Shown here: piece by piece, positions 1-8,082 of the stretch
Position numbering within the stretch: position 1 is the stretch's first letter
Layout: the number at the start of each line of letters is the position of its first letter
Origin: Streptomyces cirratus
Lineage (GTDB): Bacteria > Actinomycetota > Actinomycetes > Streptomycetales > Streptomycetaceae
Reading direction: 5' to 3'
NCBI RefSeq assembly: GCF_014650775.1
Contig: NZ_BMVP01000005.1
Coordinates: 310,001-374,000 of the forward strand
Length of the DNA: 64,000 nucleotides
The notes under the pieces: model-generated
Seen by the model: only the letters and a program-made list of their open reading frames with translations
What the model was told of the DNA's origin: nothing
Databases searched by the model: none
Made by a program: the position numbers and the translations under genes

Positions 1-522
1 GTGCGGGGCGACCTCGTTGGCCAGGCCCTTGCTGTAGGTGGTCAGGGCGGCCTTGGCGGCGGCGTAGGCCAGGGTTCCGTTCCACAGCGGCATGCGGCGC
101 TGGATCGAGGTGACGTGCACGATCACACCCTTGCCCATGGCGATCATGTGCGGCAGGAGCGCGCGGTCCAGGCGGACGGCGGCCAGCAGGTTGGTGTTCA
201 GCTCCCTGGCCCAGTCGTCCTCGCCGAGCGCCGCAAACCCTCCAGCCGGCGCCTCGGACCCGCCGAGGGTGTTGACCAGGATGTCGACACCTCCCACGCG
301 GGCGTCCACCTCGGCGGCCACGTGAGAGGCGCCTGGGGCGCTGGACAGGTCGGCGGTGATGAACGTCTTCTGCTCGACGTCATCGGGGCGACTGCGGGCC
401 GTGACCAGCACGGTCGCGCCGGCCTGGGCGAGACGTCGGGCGATGGCGGCTCCGGTGCCCTTGGTGCCGCCGGTGACCAGAGCGCGTCGACCTTCGAGGG
501 ATTCGCTGATGGATGTGGTCAC
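1..522 (-). CDS. SDR family oxidoreductase (C-terminus outside window)
   Basis: NAD(P)-dependent short-chain dehydrogenase/reductase cut by the window edge; 174 codons from the N-terminus are visible. It starts at a GTG (520-522). Residues 17-24 form the nucleotide-binding TGxxxGxG motif (TGGTKGTG), residue 84 starts NTLGG in place of the usual NNAG, Ser139 lies in VTSI, and the catalytic pair is Y153-x3-K157 (YAAAK). The gene is divergent from the HxlR regulator that starts at 631, and the shared intergenic region carries a large palindrome, so it is probably that regulator's target. The substrate cannot be told because the C-terminal substrate loop is missing. Confidence 0.88.
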   Translation of the reverse strand, partial: MTTSISESLEGRRALVTGGTKGTGAAIARRLAQAGATVLVTARSRPDDVEQKTFITADLSSAPGASHVAAEVDARVGGVDILVNTLGGSEAPAGGFAALGEDDWARELNTNLLAAVRLDRALLPHMIAMGKGVIVHVTSIQRRMPLWNGTLAYAAAKAALTTYSKGLANEVAPH

Positions 523-570
523 GGTGTGCTCCGTTCCCGGGTGCAGGCGCAGAAGGCACCGCTCCCACCA

Positions 571-613
571 TTACTGCTAAAATAGAAGCAACTAACTTCG
601 ACTTTAGCAGTAA
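571..613. promoter_or_regulatory. Large palindromic operator between SDR and HxlR genes
   Basis: Two 18-bp arms matching at 16 of 18 positions flank a 7-bp spacer: TTACTGCTAAAATAGAAG (571-588) and its inverted partner (596-613). The outer 11 bp (TTACTGCTAAA / TTTAGCAGTAA) are a perfect inverted repeat. It fills the AT-rich centre of a 108-bp divergent intergenic region in very GC-rich DNA. HxlR proteins bind as winged-helix dimers to such sites next to their own genes, so this is inferred to be the operator for both genes. Confidence 0.7.
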
Positions 614-630
614 CTGAGGGGATGGTCGAC

Positions 631-1137
631 GTGGCAAGCCGGATCAGGCTGGAGGACCGGGAGTGCCCACTGTCCACGACGGTGGAACACGTAGGCGAGT
701 GGTGGACGCTGCTGATCCTCCACGACGCCTTCGACGGCTACACGCGCTTCGACCAGTTTCACGAGAGTCTGGGCATCTCCTCCAGCATGCTCACCACCCG
801 GCTGAAAACCCTCGTCGCCGACGGACTGCTGGAGCGCCGGCCCTACCAGACCAACCCCGTACGCCACGAGTACGTCCTCACCGAACTCGGGCGCACTCTC
901 CGACCGGTGGTCATCGCCCTGGCCGCGTGGGGCAACTCCCGCCTCACACCGGCCGAACGCAGCATGATCCTCATCGACGCGCACAGCGGCGAGGAAGTCG
1001 AGCCCATCGTTGTTGACGCCAAGACCGGCCGCCGACTCGACGACAGCGACACCTACGTCTTCACCGCAGGTCCCGCAGCCAGCGATGCCATGCGCCACCG
1101 ATACGCGACACGACCGACCACCCCCGCGGAGGCGTGA
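631..1137 (+). CDS. HxlR family transcriptional regulator
   Basis: Winged-helix DNA-binding protein of the HxlR family, about 168 aa. The N-terminal half has the family pattern: a Cys in RECPLSTTVEHVGEWWTLLI, then ILHDAFDGYTRFDQF and LTTRLKTLVADGLLERRPY, with the helix-turn-helix and wing ending in HEYVLTELG. Many HxlR proteins sense reactive electrophiles or oxidants through that N-terminal Cys. An ATG at 622 abuts the GAGGGG ribosome site (616-621) with no spacing; the GTG at 631 has a 9-base spacing and is preferred. It is divergent from the SDR gene and shares its palindromic promoter, which suggests a detoxification pair; that function is inferred. The C-terminal ~50 residues lie beyond the usual domain. 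Confidence 0.9.
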   Translation: MASRIRLEDRECPLSTTVEHVGEWWTLLILHDAFDGYTRFDQFHESLGISSSMLTTRLKTLVADGLLERRPYQTNPVRHEYVLTELGRTLRPVVIALAAWGNSRLTPAERSMILIDAHSGEEVEPIVVDAKTGRRLDDSDTYVFTAGPAASDAMRHRYATRPTTPAEA

Positions 1138-1261
1138 GCAGCTGTTGTCGTACCGATCTTGGGACGCAGCGGGGCCGGCCCATGCGCCGAAACGGGCCGC
1201 GGTGCCAGCTCCTACTCCGCTGCACACGCGTGCGCAATGATCAAGGAAACGGGTGCGGATC

Positions 1262-1659
1262 AGGTCGCCGCTGCCGTCCAGGGCCGCCAGCAGGAGCAGG
1301 TTGCGGGTGGGAGCGGGTAAGCCGGTGGCGCGGAAGGCGAACGCGGACTGGAGGCGTCGGCTGAGCGGAAGGCGTTCGGGCAGGGCGGAGGCGGCCGAGC
1401 GCTGCGGGTCGCTGAGCGCGACGGGCAGTTCGAGCAGAGCCGGCGGATTGCCCCGTGCTTCGGCCATCAGGCGCCTGCGCACCCGCGGCGCGAGCGCCGG
1501 GAAGCGCTGGACGAGCAGCTCGTCGGACGCGGCCTCGCTGAGCGGGCCCACCTCGTGGACCGGGAGCCCGGCGTGGTCGAAGGACCCTTCCGTGCCGTCC
1601 CGGGCCGTGCACAGCAGGGCCGCGCCGCCCGCCAGGCGGCGGGCGACGTCACCGAGCAC
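1262..1659 (-). pseudogene. Fragment of a LuxR-family (LAL-type) ATPase regulator
   Basis: About 130 codons read on the minus strand like the middle of a large MalT/LAL-type regulator: GDVARRLAGGAALLCTARDG, an LxQRFPAL segment, MAEARGNPPALLELP and LLLLAALDGSGDL, which are typical of the region after the ATPase core. There is no Walker A motif upstream and no LuxR helix-turn-helix downstream, so both ends of a ~900-residue protein are gone. The upstream break, near 1660, coincides exactly with the start of recognisable integrase sequence on the other strand, so this is a rearrangement scar. It also runs on as an open frame into antisense of the HxlR gene, which is not meaningful. Confidence 0.7.
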
Positions 1660-2292
1660 CCGACAACCACCTCGTCATCACCGCGCCGAAGACCCGCTCC
1701 AACCACGCCTGGGTCGCCATTTCACCCCGCGTCGCCACCGCGCTCCGGCACCGGGCGCTCACAACGACCCGTACGGGGGGGTGATCCTGACGACCCGTTC
1801 ACCGGGCTGGTCTTCTGCCGGCCCGATGGCAGGCCGCTCGGACCCCACCTGGTCCTGGACCGGCTGCATCAGCTGTCCGAGGAAGCCGGCGTCCCGCGGA
1901 TCACCGTGCACGACCTGCGGCACCTGGCGGCCACCATCACGATCACCGCCGGCGTACCGCTCACCGTGGTCTCCAAGACGCTGCGGCACTCCACCCTGTC
2001 GACCACCGCGAACATCTACAGCCACCTCACCCGGCAGGCAGCCCGCGAAGCCGTCGACACCATCGACGGCACCCTCACCGGAGCCGAGAAGGCCGGGCTC
2101 GGGACGAGCCGCCCGGCATGGCTGCGACCACCGCGCGACCACATCCGCCGGCTCGGTGAAGTTGTCCGCCGGCTCCGCTCCCCCGCAGCGTCGGCCTCCT
2201 GCGCCACGGCCTCCCGGCCGCAGACTGGACGTGCGAGCACATTGCGACCACCACGGCCCCGGACATACCAAAGGCCGCCCTCTCATGGATGA
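1660..2292 (+). pseudogene. Truncated, frameshifted tyrosine integrase (actinobacterial element type)
   Basis: C-terminal catalytic half of a phage-type tyrosine recombinase. From about 1662 one frame reads LVITAPKTRS then WVAISPRVATALRHRA; it ends in a TGA after a run of seven G (1774-1780), and the protein resumes one frame over as DPDDPFTGLVFCRPDGRPL. Six G would restore a continuous reading frame. The second half holds the conserved HDLRHLAAT box (H-x2-R), LRHSTLSTT and the nucleophile Tyr in TANIYSHL. The N-terminal core- and arm-binding domains and the first catalytic Arg are missing. It stops at 2292, 28 bases from a tRNA-Pro gene on the opposite strand, the layout of integrases that use a tRNA 3' end as attachment site. 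Confidence 0.75.
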
Positions 2293-2302
2293 GAGAACGG
2301 CC
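2273..2302 (-). terminator. Hairpin downstream of tRNA-Pro
   Basis: Arms GGCCGCCCTCTCAT (2273-2286) and ATGAGAGAACGGCC (2289-2302) pair except at two positions. It lies just beyond the 3' end of the minus-strand tRNA gene and overlaps the end of the integrase remnant, so it may serve both strands. There is no clear U tract, which is common in Streptomyces. Confidence 0.55.
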
Positions 2303-2320
2303 TCCGACCTGCATGAAGCA

Positions 2321-2397
<77 letters not shown>

Positions 2398-2518
2398 AGC
2401 CCCGCTGACCTGGGGTTTCCCCTGGCCGAACCGGCAGGGAAACAATACCGCACTTCGCGGGGTGGCTGCGCGCACATTTCAGCCGCGCGGGTCATCTGAC
2501 GGACGGGGCCGCGGGCGC

Positions 2519-2549
2519 TTGACCTCAAGCAGGCTTGAGGTTGCACGGT
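2519..2549 (+). promoter_or_regulatory. SoxR/MerR-type promoter of the transketolase operon
   Basis: A perfect 9-bp inverted repeat, ACCTCAAGC-AG-GCTTGAGGT (2522-2541), lies between a -35 TTGACC (2519-2524) and a -10-like CACGGT (2544-2549), with a 19-bp spacer. Over-long spacers with a central dyad are diagnostic of MerR-family activation, and CCTCAAG-N4-CTTGAGG is the SoxR-box pattern. The -10 is only 6 bases from the ATG at 2556, so the transcript is probably leaderless. Confidence 0.72.
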
Positions 2550-2555
2550 AGGTGC

Positions 2556-3257
2556 ATGACACAAACGAACGCGGACACGGCGTTCCGCTACGAGGACCTG
2601 GGCCGTCTCATCGCGCTCATGACCGGTGCCGAGAAGCACGGGCCCGCCGCCACCTCCACGCTCGACGTGCTGTGGGTGCTGTACGACCGGGTGCTGCGGG
2701 TCGGGCCGGCGAGCGCGCAGGCAGCCGGGCGCGACCGGTTCCTGCTGTCTAAGGGGCACGGCCCGATGGCCTACTACGCCGTCCTCGCCGCCAAGGGCTT
2801 CTTCCCGGTGGAGTGGCTCGGCCGCTTCGGCGGGTTCGACTCACCGCTCGGGCACCACCCCGACCGCACTCTGATCCCCGGGGTCGAGATCGCCAGCGGC
2901 TCCCTCGGACACGGCCTGCCGCTGGGCGTCGGTACCGCGCTGGGCCTGCGCGCGCAGGGGCTGGACGACCCGGCGGTGTGGGTGCTGATCGGGGACGCGG
3001 AGCTCGACGAGGGCAGCAACCACGAGGCGCTCGCCTACGCCGGTTCGGCCGCCCTGGAGCGCCTGCACACCGTGGTGATCGACAACGACTCGGCGACCCA
3101 CGGCTGGCCCGGCGGGATCGCCTCCCGCTTCGAGGCCGCCGGCTGGTCGGCGATCACCGTGGACGGGCGCGACCACGCCGCTCTGCACGCCGCCTTCACG
3201 GCGCCGCACCCGGGCCGGCCGCACGCCGTCGTGGCCCGCGTCGAGAAGAAGTTCTGA
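2556..3257 (+). CDS. Transketolase, N-terminal subunit
   Basis: TPP-binding half of a split transketolase, 233 aa, equivalent to the first domain of the ~700-aa single-chain enzyme. It has LSKGHGP (residues ~66-72), the cofactor-site stretch EIASGSLGHGLPLGVGTALG and the TPP/metal motif GDAELDEG ending in IDND. With its partner it would transfer two-carbon ketol units in the pentose phosphate pathway. The start is the ATG at 2556, immediately after a SoxR/MerR-type promoter and without a Shine-Dalgarno site, as expected for a leaderless message. The C-terminal subunit follows 26 bases downstream. Split transketolases often act on special pentose- or sugar-derived substrates, so the exact substrate is open. 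Confidence 0.92.
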   Translation: MTQTNADTAFRYEDLGRLIALMTGAEKHGPAATSTLDVLWVLYDRVLRVGPASAQAAGRDRFLLSKGHGPMAYYAVLAAKGFFPVEWLGRFGGFDSPLGHHPDRTLIPGVEIASGSLGHGLPLGVGTALGLRAQGLDDPAVWVLIGDAELDEGSNHEALAYAGSAALERLHTVVIDNDSATHGWPGGIASRFEAAGWSAITVDGRDHAALHAAFTAPHPGRPHAVVARVEKKF

Positions 3258-3283
3258 GACCACAACACAGGGGATGGGGAGAA

Positions 3284-4192
3284 ATGGACACCATGCGGGA
3301 GCGGTTCATCACGGTCACGTCGAAGATGCTCGACGAGGACCCCCGGCTGGCACTCGTACTCGCCGAGATCACCATGGACGGGTTCCGCCCCGCCCAGCGG
3401 CGCCACCCGGACCGGGTGATCAACGTGGGCATCCGGGAGCAGCTCCTCGTCGGAGTGGGCGGCGGACTCGCCCTGACCGGGCTGCGGCCGATCCTGCACA
3501 CTTTCGCCAGCTTCCTGGTGGAGCGGCCGTTCGAGCAGGTCAAGCTGGACTTCGGGCACCAGGACACGGGCGGTGTCCTCGTCAGCGCGAGCGCCAGCTA
3601 CGACTGGCCGGCCGGCGGTTTCACCCACATGGCGCCCGGCGACGTGGCCCTCCTCGACACCCTCGACGGCTGGACCGTGCACGTGCCGGGCCACCCCGAC
3701 GAGGCGGAGGCGCTGCTGCGCGACGCCTACGCCGCCGGGGACGACAAGGTGTACGTCCGCCTCAGCGAGCAGACGAACGCCGAACCGCGTCCGGTCACCG
3801 GCGCGGCCCCGCTCACCGTGCGGGAGGGGCGCTCGGGGGTGGTGCTGGCGGTCGGCCCGCTGCTGGACAACGTCCTCGCCGCGACGGAGGGCATGGACGT
3901 GACCGTGCTGTACGCCACGACCGTTCGGCCCTTCGACGACGCCGCCCTGCGCGCCGCCGTCGGGTGGGGCGGGCCGGCGGACGTGGTCCTGGTCGAGCCA
4001 TACCTCGCCGGAACGTCCACGGCGGCGGCGAACGACGCCCTCGGCGACGTCCCGCACCGCGTCCTGGGCCTGGGCGTCGGCCGCGCCGAGCTGCGGCGCT
4101 ACGGCACCCTCGCCGAGCACACCGCCGCGCACGGACTGGACGCCCGCTCACTGCGGGAGCGGATCTCCGCCTTCCTGCGCCCGGGCGCCTGA
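3284..4192 (+). CDS. Transketolase, C-terminal subunit
   Basis: Pyrimidine-binding and C-terminal domains of a two-subunit transketolase, 302 aa. The catalytic Glu that activates TPP is in RVINVGIREQ (residues ~44-53); the regulatory-type C-terminal domain spans roughly 180-300 (VLYATTVRPFD, VEPYLAGTST). The start ATG (3284) follows a GGGGA ribosome site. It forms an operon with the N-terminal subunit and must pair with it to make one active site at the interface. It is convergent with the GAF gene, and a strong hairpin separates the two. No neighbour shows the sugar pathway it serves. Confidence 0.92.
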   Translation: MDTMRERFITVTSKMLDEDPRLALVLAEITMDGFRPAQRRHPDRVINVGIREQLLVGVGGGLALTGLRPILHTFASFLVERPFEQVKLDFGHQDTGGVLVSASASYDWPAGGFTHMAPGDVALLDTLDGWTVHVPGHPDEAEALLRDAYAAGDDKVYVRLSEQTNAEPRPVTGAAPLTVREGRSGVVLAVGPLLDNVLAATEGMDVTVLYATTVRPFDDAALRAAVGWGGPADVVLVEPYLAGTSTAAANDALGDVPHRVLGLGVGRAELRRYGTLAEHTAAHGLDARSLRERISAFLRPGA

Positions 4193-4197
4193 AGCGG

Positions 4198-4238
4198 GGG
4201 ACGAGCCCGGCCTCGACCTCAGTCCAGGCCCTCGTCCC
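4198..4238. terminator. Bidirectional terminator between transketolase and GAF genes
   Basis: Nested inverted repeat: GGGACGAG (4198-4205) with CTCGTCCC (4231-4238), and inside it GGCCT (4209-4213) with AGGCC (4226-4230). It sits between convergent genes and overlaps the last codons of the GAF gene. Confidence 0.6.
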
Positions 4239-4764
4239 GCCCCCGCAGCAGCCCCGCCAGCTCCGCCGCGAGCGCCTTCACCGTCCCCAGCCCCTCCGTC
4301 CCCCACCGCCTCGGTGCCACGTCCACCGCGCACACCGTCCCGAGGACGATGCCCTGCCGGTCCGTGAGCGGAGCGCCGACGTAGGAACGCACCCCGCTCC
4401 CGTCCACGACGGCGTTGCCCGCGAAGCGCGCGAAGTCCCGTACGTCCTCCAGCACCAGCGCCCGGCCCCGGACCACCACATGGGGGCAGTACCCGTGGTC
4501 GCGGGCCAGCACGCGGGCCGGGTAGCCGCTCGGCGGGGCGTCGGGGCGGTGGTGGAGGCCCGCGAAGAACTGCCGCTCCTCACCGATGAAGTTGACCCCC
4601 GCGTGCGGGGCATCCAGGGTCTGCGCGATGCGCCGCGCGAAGGCGTCGAGTTCCGCGTCGGGCCGCTCCCCGAGGCCCAGTTCACGCAGCCGGACCGCGC
4701 GGGCGGGCGCTTCCCGGTCCACCGGCGTGAGCAGCAGATGGCCGGTCGATTCGTAGTACGTCAT
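4219..4764 (-). CDS. GAF domain-containing protein
   Basis: Single GAF-domain protein of 181 aa with no output domain. After a ~30-residue leader, RIAQTLDAPHAGVNFIGEERQFFAG begins the GAF fold, and VVVRGRALVLEDVRDFARFAGN and VGAPLTDRQGIVLGTVCAVD complete it; this is the pattern of GAF proteins found with phytochrome-like and conservon systems. The ATG at 4762-4764 starts 19 bases after cvnD ends, so it is the last gene of the conservon transcript. A soluble sensor feeding the conservon GTPase is plausible but inferred; no ligand-binding residues can be assigned. Confidence 0.85.
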   Translation of the reverse strand: MTYYESTGHLLLTPVDREAPARAVRLRELGLGERPDAELDAFARRIAQTLDAPHAGVNFIGEERQFFAGLHHRPDAPPSGYPARVLARDHGYCPHVVVRGRALVLEDVRDFARFAGNAVVDGSGVRSYVGAPLTDRQGIVLGTVCAVDVAPRRWGTEGLGTVKALAAELAGLLRGRDEGLD

Positions 4765-4783
4765 GACGGTTCCCCCGATCCTC

Positions 4784-5389
4784 CTAGGTGGCCGGGTCCG
4801 CCGCACTCGCGGACCCGGCGGCGTTGAACAGCAGGTGGTGGACGAGGGCGGCCAGCGCCCCCGTGCCGGAACTGGTCAGCCGCGCGTCACAGCGCACGAC
4901 GGGCACGTCCGGTCCGAGCCCCACCGCCTCCCGGACCTCCCCGGGCGTGTAGCGGTGGCAGCCGTCGAACTCGTTGACGGCGACGATGAACCCGATCCCG
5001 CGCCGCTCGAAGAAGTCCACGGCGGGGAAACAGTCGGCGAGGCGGCGCGTGTCGGCCAGGACCACCGCCCCCAGCGCGCCGGCGCACAGCTCCTCCCAGA
5101 GGAACCAGAAGCGCTGCTGCCCGGGCGTGCCGAAGAGGTACAGGACGTGGCCCCGGTCGAGGGTGATCCTTCCGAAGTCCAGGGCGACGGTGGTCGTCGT
5201 CTTCGCCTCCACCCCTCCCAGCGGGTCGGTGCTCTCGCCGAGGCCGCTCAGCAGCTCCTCCGTGCACAGCGGTTCGATCTCGCTCACCGCGCCCACGAAA
5301 GTCGTCTTCCCCGCCCCGAACCCGCCCGCGACCAGGATCTTCAAGGTCGCGGGCAGGCCCCGGTCGTCACAGCCTTCGGCGTAGGCCAT
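4784..5389 (-). CDS. cvnD: Conservon small GTPase-like ATP/GTP-binding protein (CvnD)
   Basis: Ras-like GTPase of the Streptomyces conservon family, about 201 aa from the ATG at 5387-5389. Visible motifs are the P-loop GGFGAGKTT (~22-30), the G3-like FGTPGQQRFWF and the G4-like NEFD. In conservons CvnD is the output switch, thought to be released from the membrane complex of CvnA-C. The frame also has an earlier start at 5437, but the 5389 start overlaps cvnC by 23 bases and begins where homology begins. Its partner regulatory target cannot be read from sequence. Confidence 0.92.
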   Translation of the reverse strand: MAYAEGCDDRGLPATLKILVAGGFGAGKTTFVGAVSEIEPLCTEELLSGLGESTDPLGGVEAKTTTTVALDFGRITLDRGHVLYLFGTPGQQRFWFLWEELCAGALGAVVLADTRRLADCFPAVDFFERRGIGFIVAVNEFDGCHRYTPGEVREAVGLGPDVPVVRCDARLTSSGTGALAALVHHLLFNAAGSASAADPAT

Positions 5390-5789
5390 CGAGCACCGCC
5401 CGCAGCAGGTCCAGGTCGTCGGCGGGGAGCGAGTCACCGCCCGGGAACCTCGGCGCCCGCGCCTGCACGGCCCCGTGTTCCATCAGATCGGACAGCAGCA
5501 CCTTCACCACCCCCGCCGGGAGCCGTAGCTGGCCGGCCACCTCCGCGACCGTCACCGCCGCCGCGCCGGCGCACAGGCGCAGCGCGAGGGTGTGTTCCGC
5601 GCCGAGCGGCGCGCGCGGGCGTACGCCCGTCGCCGTCACCAGCGAGAGCAGGTCCAGCGCGACGGCCGGCCGGGTCCGGCCGCCGCTCGCCGTGTACGGG
5701 CGCATGACCCGGCCCGCCGTGTCGTCCAGCCAGGGCGCGGTCTCGCGCCGCGTGCCGCACCCGTGCGCCCCCCGCGCCGCGGCCCTCAT
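5367..5789 (-). CDS. cvnC: Conservon DUF742 protein (CvnC)
   Basis: DUF742 protein, 140 aa, with the family's winged-helix-like core: RVMRPYTASGGRTRP (~28-42), LDLLSLVTATG, then EHTLALRLCAGAAAVTVAEVAGQLRLPAGVVKVLLSDLMEHG. CvnC is a standard member of the four-gene conservon, between the roadblock protein and the GTPase. The start ATG overlaps the cvnB stop by four bases (ATGA, 5786-5789), so translation is coupled. Its DNA- or protein-binding role is not established. Confidence 0.92.
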   Translation of the reverse strand: MRAAARGAHGCGTRRETAPWLDDTAGRVMRPYTASGGRTRPAVALDLLSLVTATGVRPRAPLGAEHTLALRLCAGAAAVTVAEVAGQLRLPAGVVKVLLSDLMEHGAVQARAPRFPGGDSLPADDLDLLRAVLDGLRRRL

Positions 5790-6217
5790 CGCTCCGAGTC
5801 GGCGACGGGCCGACGCGCCGGGGCCGCCAGGTAGGGACGTACGCTCTTCACCAGCATCGCCATCTCATAACCCAGCACCCCCGCGTCGGCCTCCCGGTCC
5901 GCCAGCACCGCCAGGCAAGTGCCGGAACCGGCCGCCGATACGAAGACCAGCGCCGAGTCGAGCTCCACCACCACCTGCCGGACCTCCGCGCCGTCCGCGA
6001 ACCGGGATCCGGCACTGCGGCCCAGCGAGTACAGGCCCGATGCCAGCGCCGCCAAGTGGTCGGCGCTGTCGGCGTCCAGGCCGTGCACGCAGCTGACGAG
6101 TCCGTCCGCCGTGAGCAGCACCGCGCTGCGGGTGTACGGCACGCGCTGGACCAGGCCGCCGAGCAGCCAGTCGAGATCCGAGAGCCGGCTTGTCCTGGTC
6201 ACCACTTCGCCGCTCAT
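5786..6217 (-). CDS. cvnB: Conservon roadblock/LC7 protein (CvnB)
   Basis: Roadblock/LC7 domain protein of 143 aa, the likely GTPase-activating or scaffolding partner of CvnD. LDWLLGGLVQRVPYTRSAVLLTADGL begins the domain at residue ~16, followed by the helix DADSADHLAALASGLYSLG and the strands VVVELDSALVFVSAAGSGTCLAVL. ATG (6215-6217) lies 6-7 bases after AAGGAG. It overlaps cvnC by four bases and starts 71 bases after cvnA ends. Confidence 0.93.
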   Translation of the reverse strand: MSGEVVTRTSRLSDLDWLLGGLVQRVPYTRSAVLLTADGLVSCVHGLDADSADHLAALASGLYSLGRSAGSRFADGAEVRQVVVELDSALVFVSAAGSGTCLAVLADREADAGVLGYEMAMLVKSVRPYLAAPARRPVADSER

Positions 6218-6288
6218 GAGGGTGCGCTCCTTGCTGGGGTGGGGGGTGGGGACGGGAGGGGGCGCGGCCGCCGGCGCGCCGGGCGGCG

Positions 6289-8082
6289 TCATGCCGGGGG
6301 CTCCGACCCGGCCCTGTCGAAGCCGCGCCGGAAGGCCGCCATCAGGCCGGGATCGTGCACGGGCGGCTCGGCTTCCGGGGCCCGGCGCGGGGCCGGGGCC
6401 TCGCGCAACTCGGGCACGAGGTGCTCCTGCGCACGGCGACGGGGCAGCGTCGGCCGGTCGGGGTCCACCCGGGCGGCGGGCACGGTGAGGGCGGCCGGCA
6501 CCGGGCCTCCGGCGCCGGCGAAACCGGGGCCGGCGACGGGGTGGGCGGCGGCGACCGCGTGGACGTCGGCGGCGGCGTGAGCGGCGGCATCCAGGGCGGG
6601 CTCTGCTGCGGTGTCGGGACGAGCCGCGTCGAAGGCCCGGTCCCCGTCGGAGCCCGGGCCGGGGCCCGCGTCGGACACCGCGTACGGGACCGGTTCCGCG
6701 AGCGGCCGCGCACGCGGACGCGCGCCCGGCACCGGCTCGGCCCACGCCGGCACCGTCGGGCCGGTGTCCGCCGGTTCGGGCCGGCGCGGCGGAGGGGGCG
6801 TGCGCACGGGCTCCAGCGGAGGCATCGCCGCCCCCGACCCGGTCCCCCACGACGTGGCCGTCGAACCGCCCTGTGCGTCGGCGGCGCCCGGCGGCTGCGC
6901 GCCCAGCAACTCGTGCGGCAGCACGAGCACTGCCCGCACCCCGCCGTAGATGTTGGACTTGAGCTCGACGGCGACCCCGTGCCTGCGGGCCAGGGCCGAC
7001 ACCACGAACAGGCCGATCCGGCCGTCGGCCAGCAGGTGCCGCACGTTGACCTGGTCGGGATCGCCCAGGAGGGCGTTCATCCGGTGCTGCTCCTCGGCCG
7101 GCATGCCCAGCCCCCGGTCCTCCACCTCGACCGCGATCCCGGCGGTGACGCGTTCGGCGCGCACCACCACGTCGGTGTCGGGGGCGGAGAAGACGGTGGC
7201 GTTCTCGATGAGCTCCGCCAGCAGGTGGACGACGTCGGCGACGGCGTGCCCGCGGACGGTGCCGCCCGCCGGGGGCACCACCTTGACCCGCGTGTACTGC
7301 TCGACCTCCGCGACGGAGGACCTCAGCACCTCGCTCAGGTCGATGGGACGGGTCCACTGCCGACGGGAGGCGGCGCCGCCGAGCACGGCGAGGTTCTCGG
7401 CGTGGCGCCGGATCCGGGTGGCGAGGTGGTCGACGTGGAAGAGCTCCCTCAGCAGGTCCGGGTCCTCGACCGTGTCTTCGAGGTCGTCCAGCAGCGAAAT
7501 CTCGCGGTGCACGAGGGACTGGAGCCGACGCGCCAGGTTGACGAACACCTCGACCTTGCGGTCGCTGTCGGACGGGGCGGCCTGCCCGGCCAGCCGTACG
7601 AGCACTTGGTGCGCCTGTTCACGGGCGCCGCGCAGCTCCTGCGCGAGCAGCCAGAACTCGTCCACGCCCGCGGGGTCGGTGCCCGGCGGCGGTCCGCCGC
7701 GCACCGGGCGGGGCGGCATCTCGCCCCGCTCCAGCCGGTCGGCGGCCGTCCGCAGCTCCTGGCGGCCGCGCAGGCTGGAGCGGCGCAGGGCCTCGCACCG
7801 TTCGCGTACGGCCTTCGCCGCGCGCTGCGCACCGAGCAGGGCGGCGGCGAGCGCACCGACCGCGAGCAGCCCGCAGCCGGTGAGCACGGGCCACAGCCGG
7901 GGGTCGCGGGTGCCCTCACCGCCGCCGAGTTGCAGGGTGAAGATCACGGCGGCCGCGCCGCTGAGTCCGGCGGCGAGCGTGGGCAGGACGGCGGCCCGGA
8001 GCAGCTGGGGGCGTAACTGCCGGCCGGGGCCGGTGGCGGCGTGTCTCGACGGTGCGTGGCGGGCGACGCGGTATCCGGACAT
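6289..8082 (-). CDS. cvnA: Conservon sensor histidine kinase-like protein (CvnA)
   Basis: Membrane sensor kinase that heads the conservon, 597 aa from the ATG at 8080-8082 (AGGA 5-6 bases upstream). Two hydrophobic segments lie at about 28-52 and 64-85; the helical region with VFVNLARRLQSLVHREI is the family's dimerisation part (~180-200). The ATPase domain has the N box LAELIENATVF (~289-297), G1 EDRGLGM (~321) and G2 GRIGLFVVSALARRHG (~354). Residues ~400-597 are a Pro/Ala/Arg-rich disordered tail typical of CvnA. The stimulus is unknown. Promoter presumably within 8083-8289. Confidence 0.93.
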   Translation of the reverse strand: MSGYRVARHAPSRHAATGPGRQLRPQLLRAAVLPTLAAGLSGAAAVIFTLQLGGGEGTRDPRLWPVLTGCGLLAVGALAAALLGAQRAAKAVRERCEALRRSSLRGRQELRTAADRLERGEMPPRPVRGGPPPGTDPAGVDEFWLLAQELRGAREQAHQVLVRLAGQAAPSDSDRKVEVFVNLARRLQSLVHREISLLDDLEDTVEDPDLLRELFHVDHLATRIRRHAENLAVLGGAASRRQWTRPIDLSEVLRSSVAEVEQYTRVKVVPPAGGTVRGHAVADVVHLLAELIENATVFSAPDTDVVVRAERVTAGIAVEVEDRGLGMPAEEQHRMNALLGDPDQVNVRHLLADGRIGLFVVSALARRHGVAVELKSNIYGGVRAVLVLPHELLGAQPPGAADAQGGSTATSWGTGSGAAMPPLEPVRTPPPPRRPEPADTGPTVPAWAEPVPGARPRARPLAEPVPYAVSDAGPGPGSDGDRAFDAARPDTAAEPALDAAAHAAADVHAVAAAHPVAGPGFAGAGGPVPAALTVPAARVDPDRPTLPRRRAQEHLVPELREAPAPRRAPEAEPPVHDPGLMAAFRRGFDRAGSEPPA

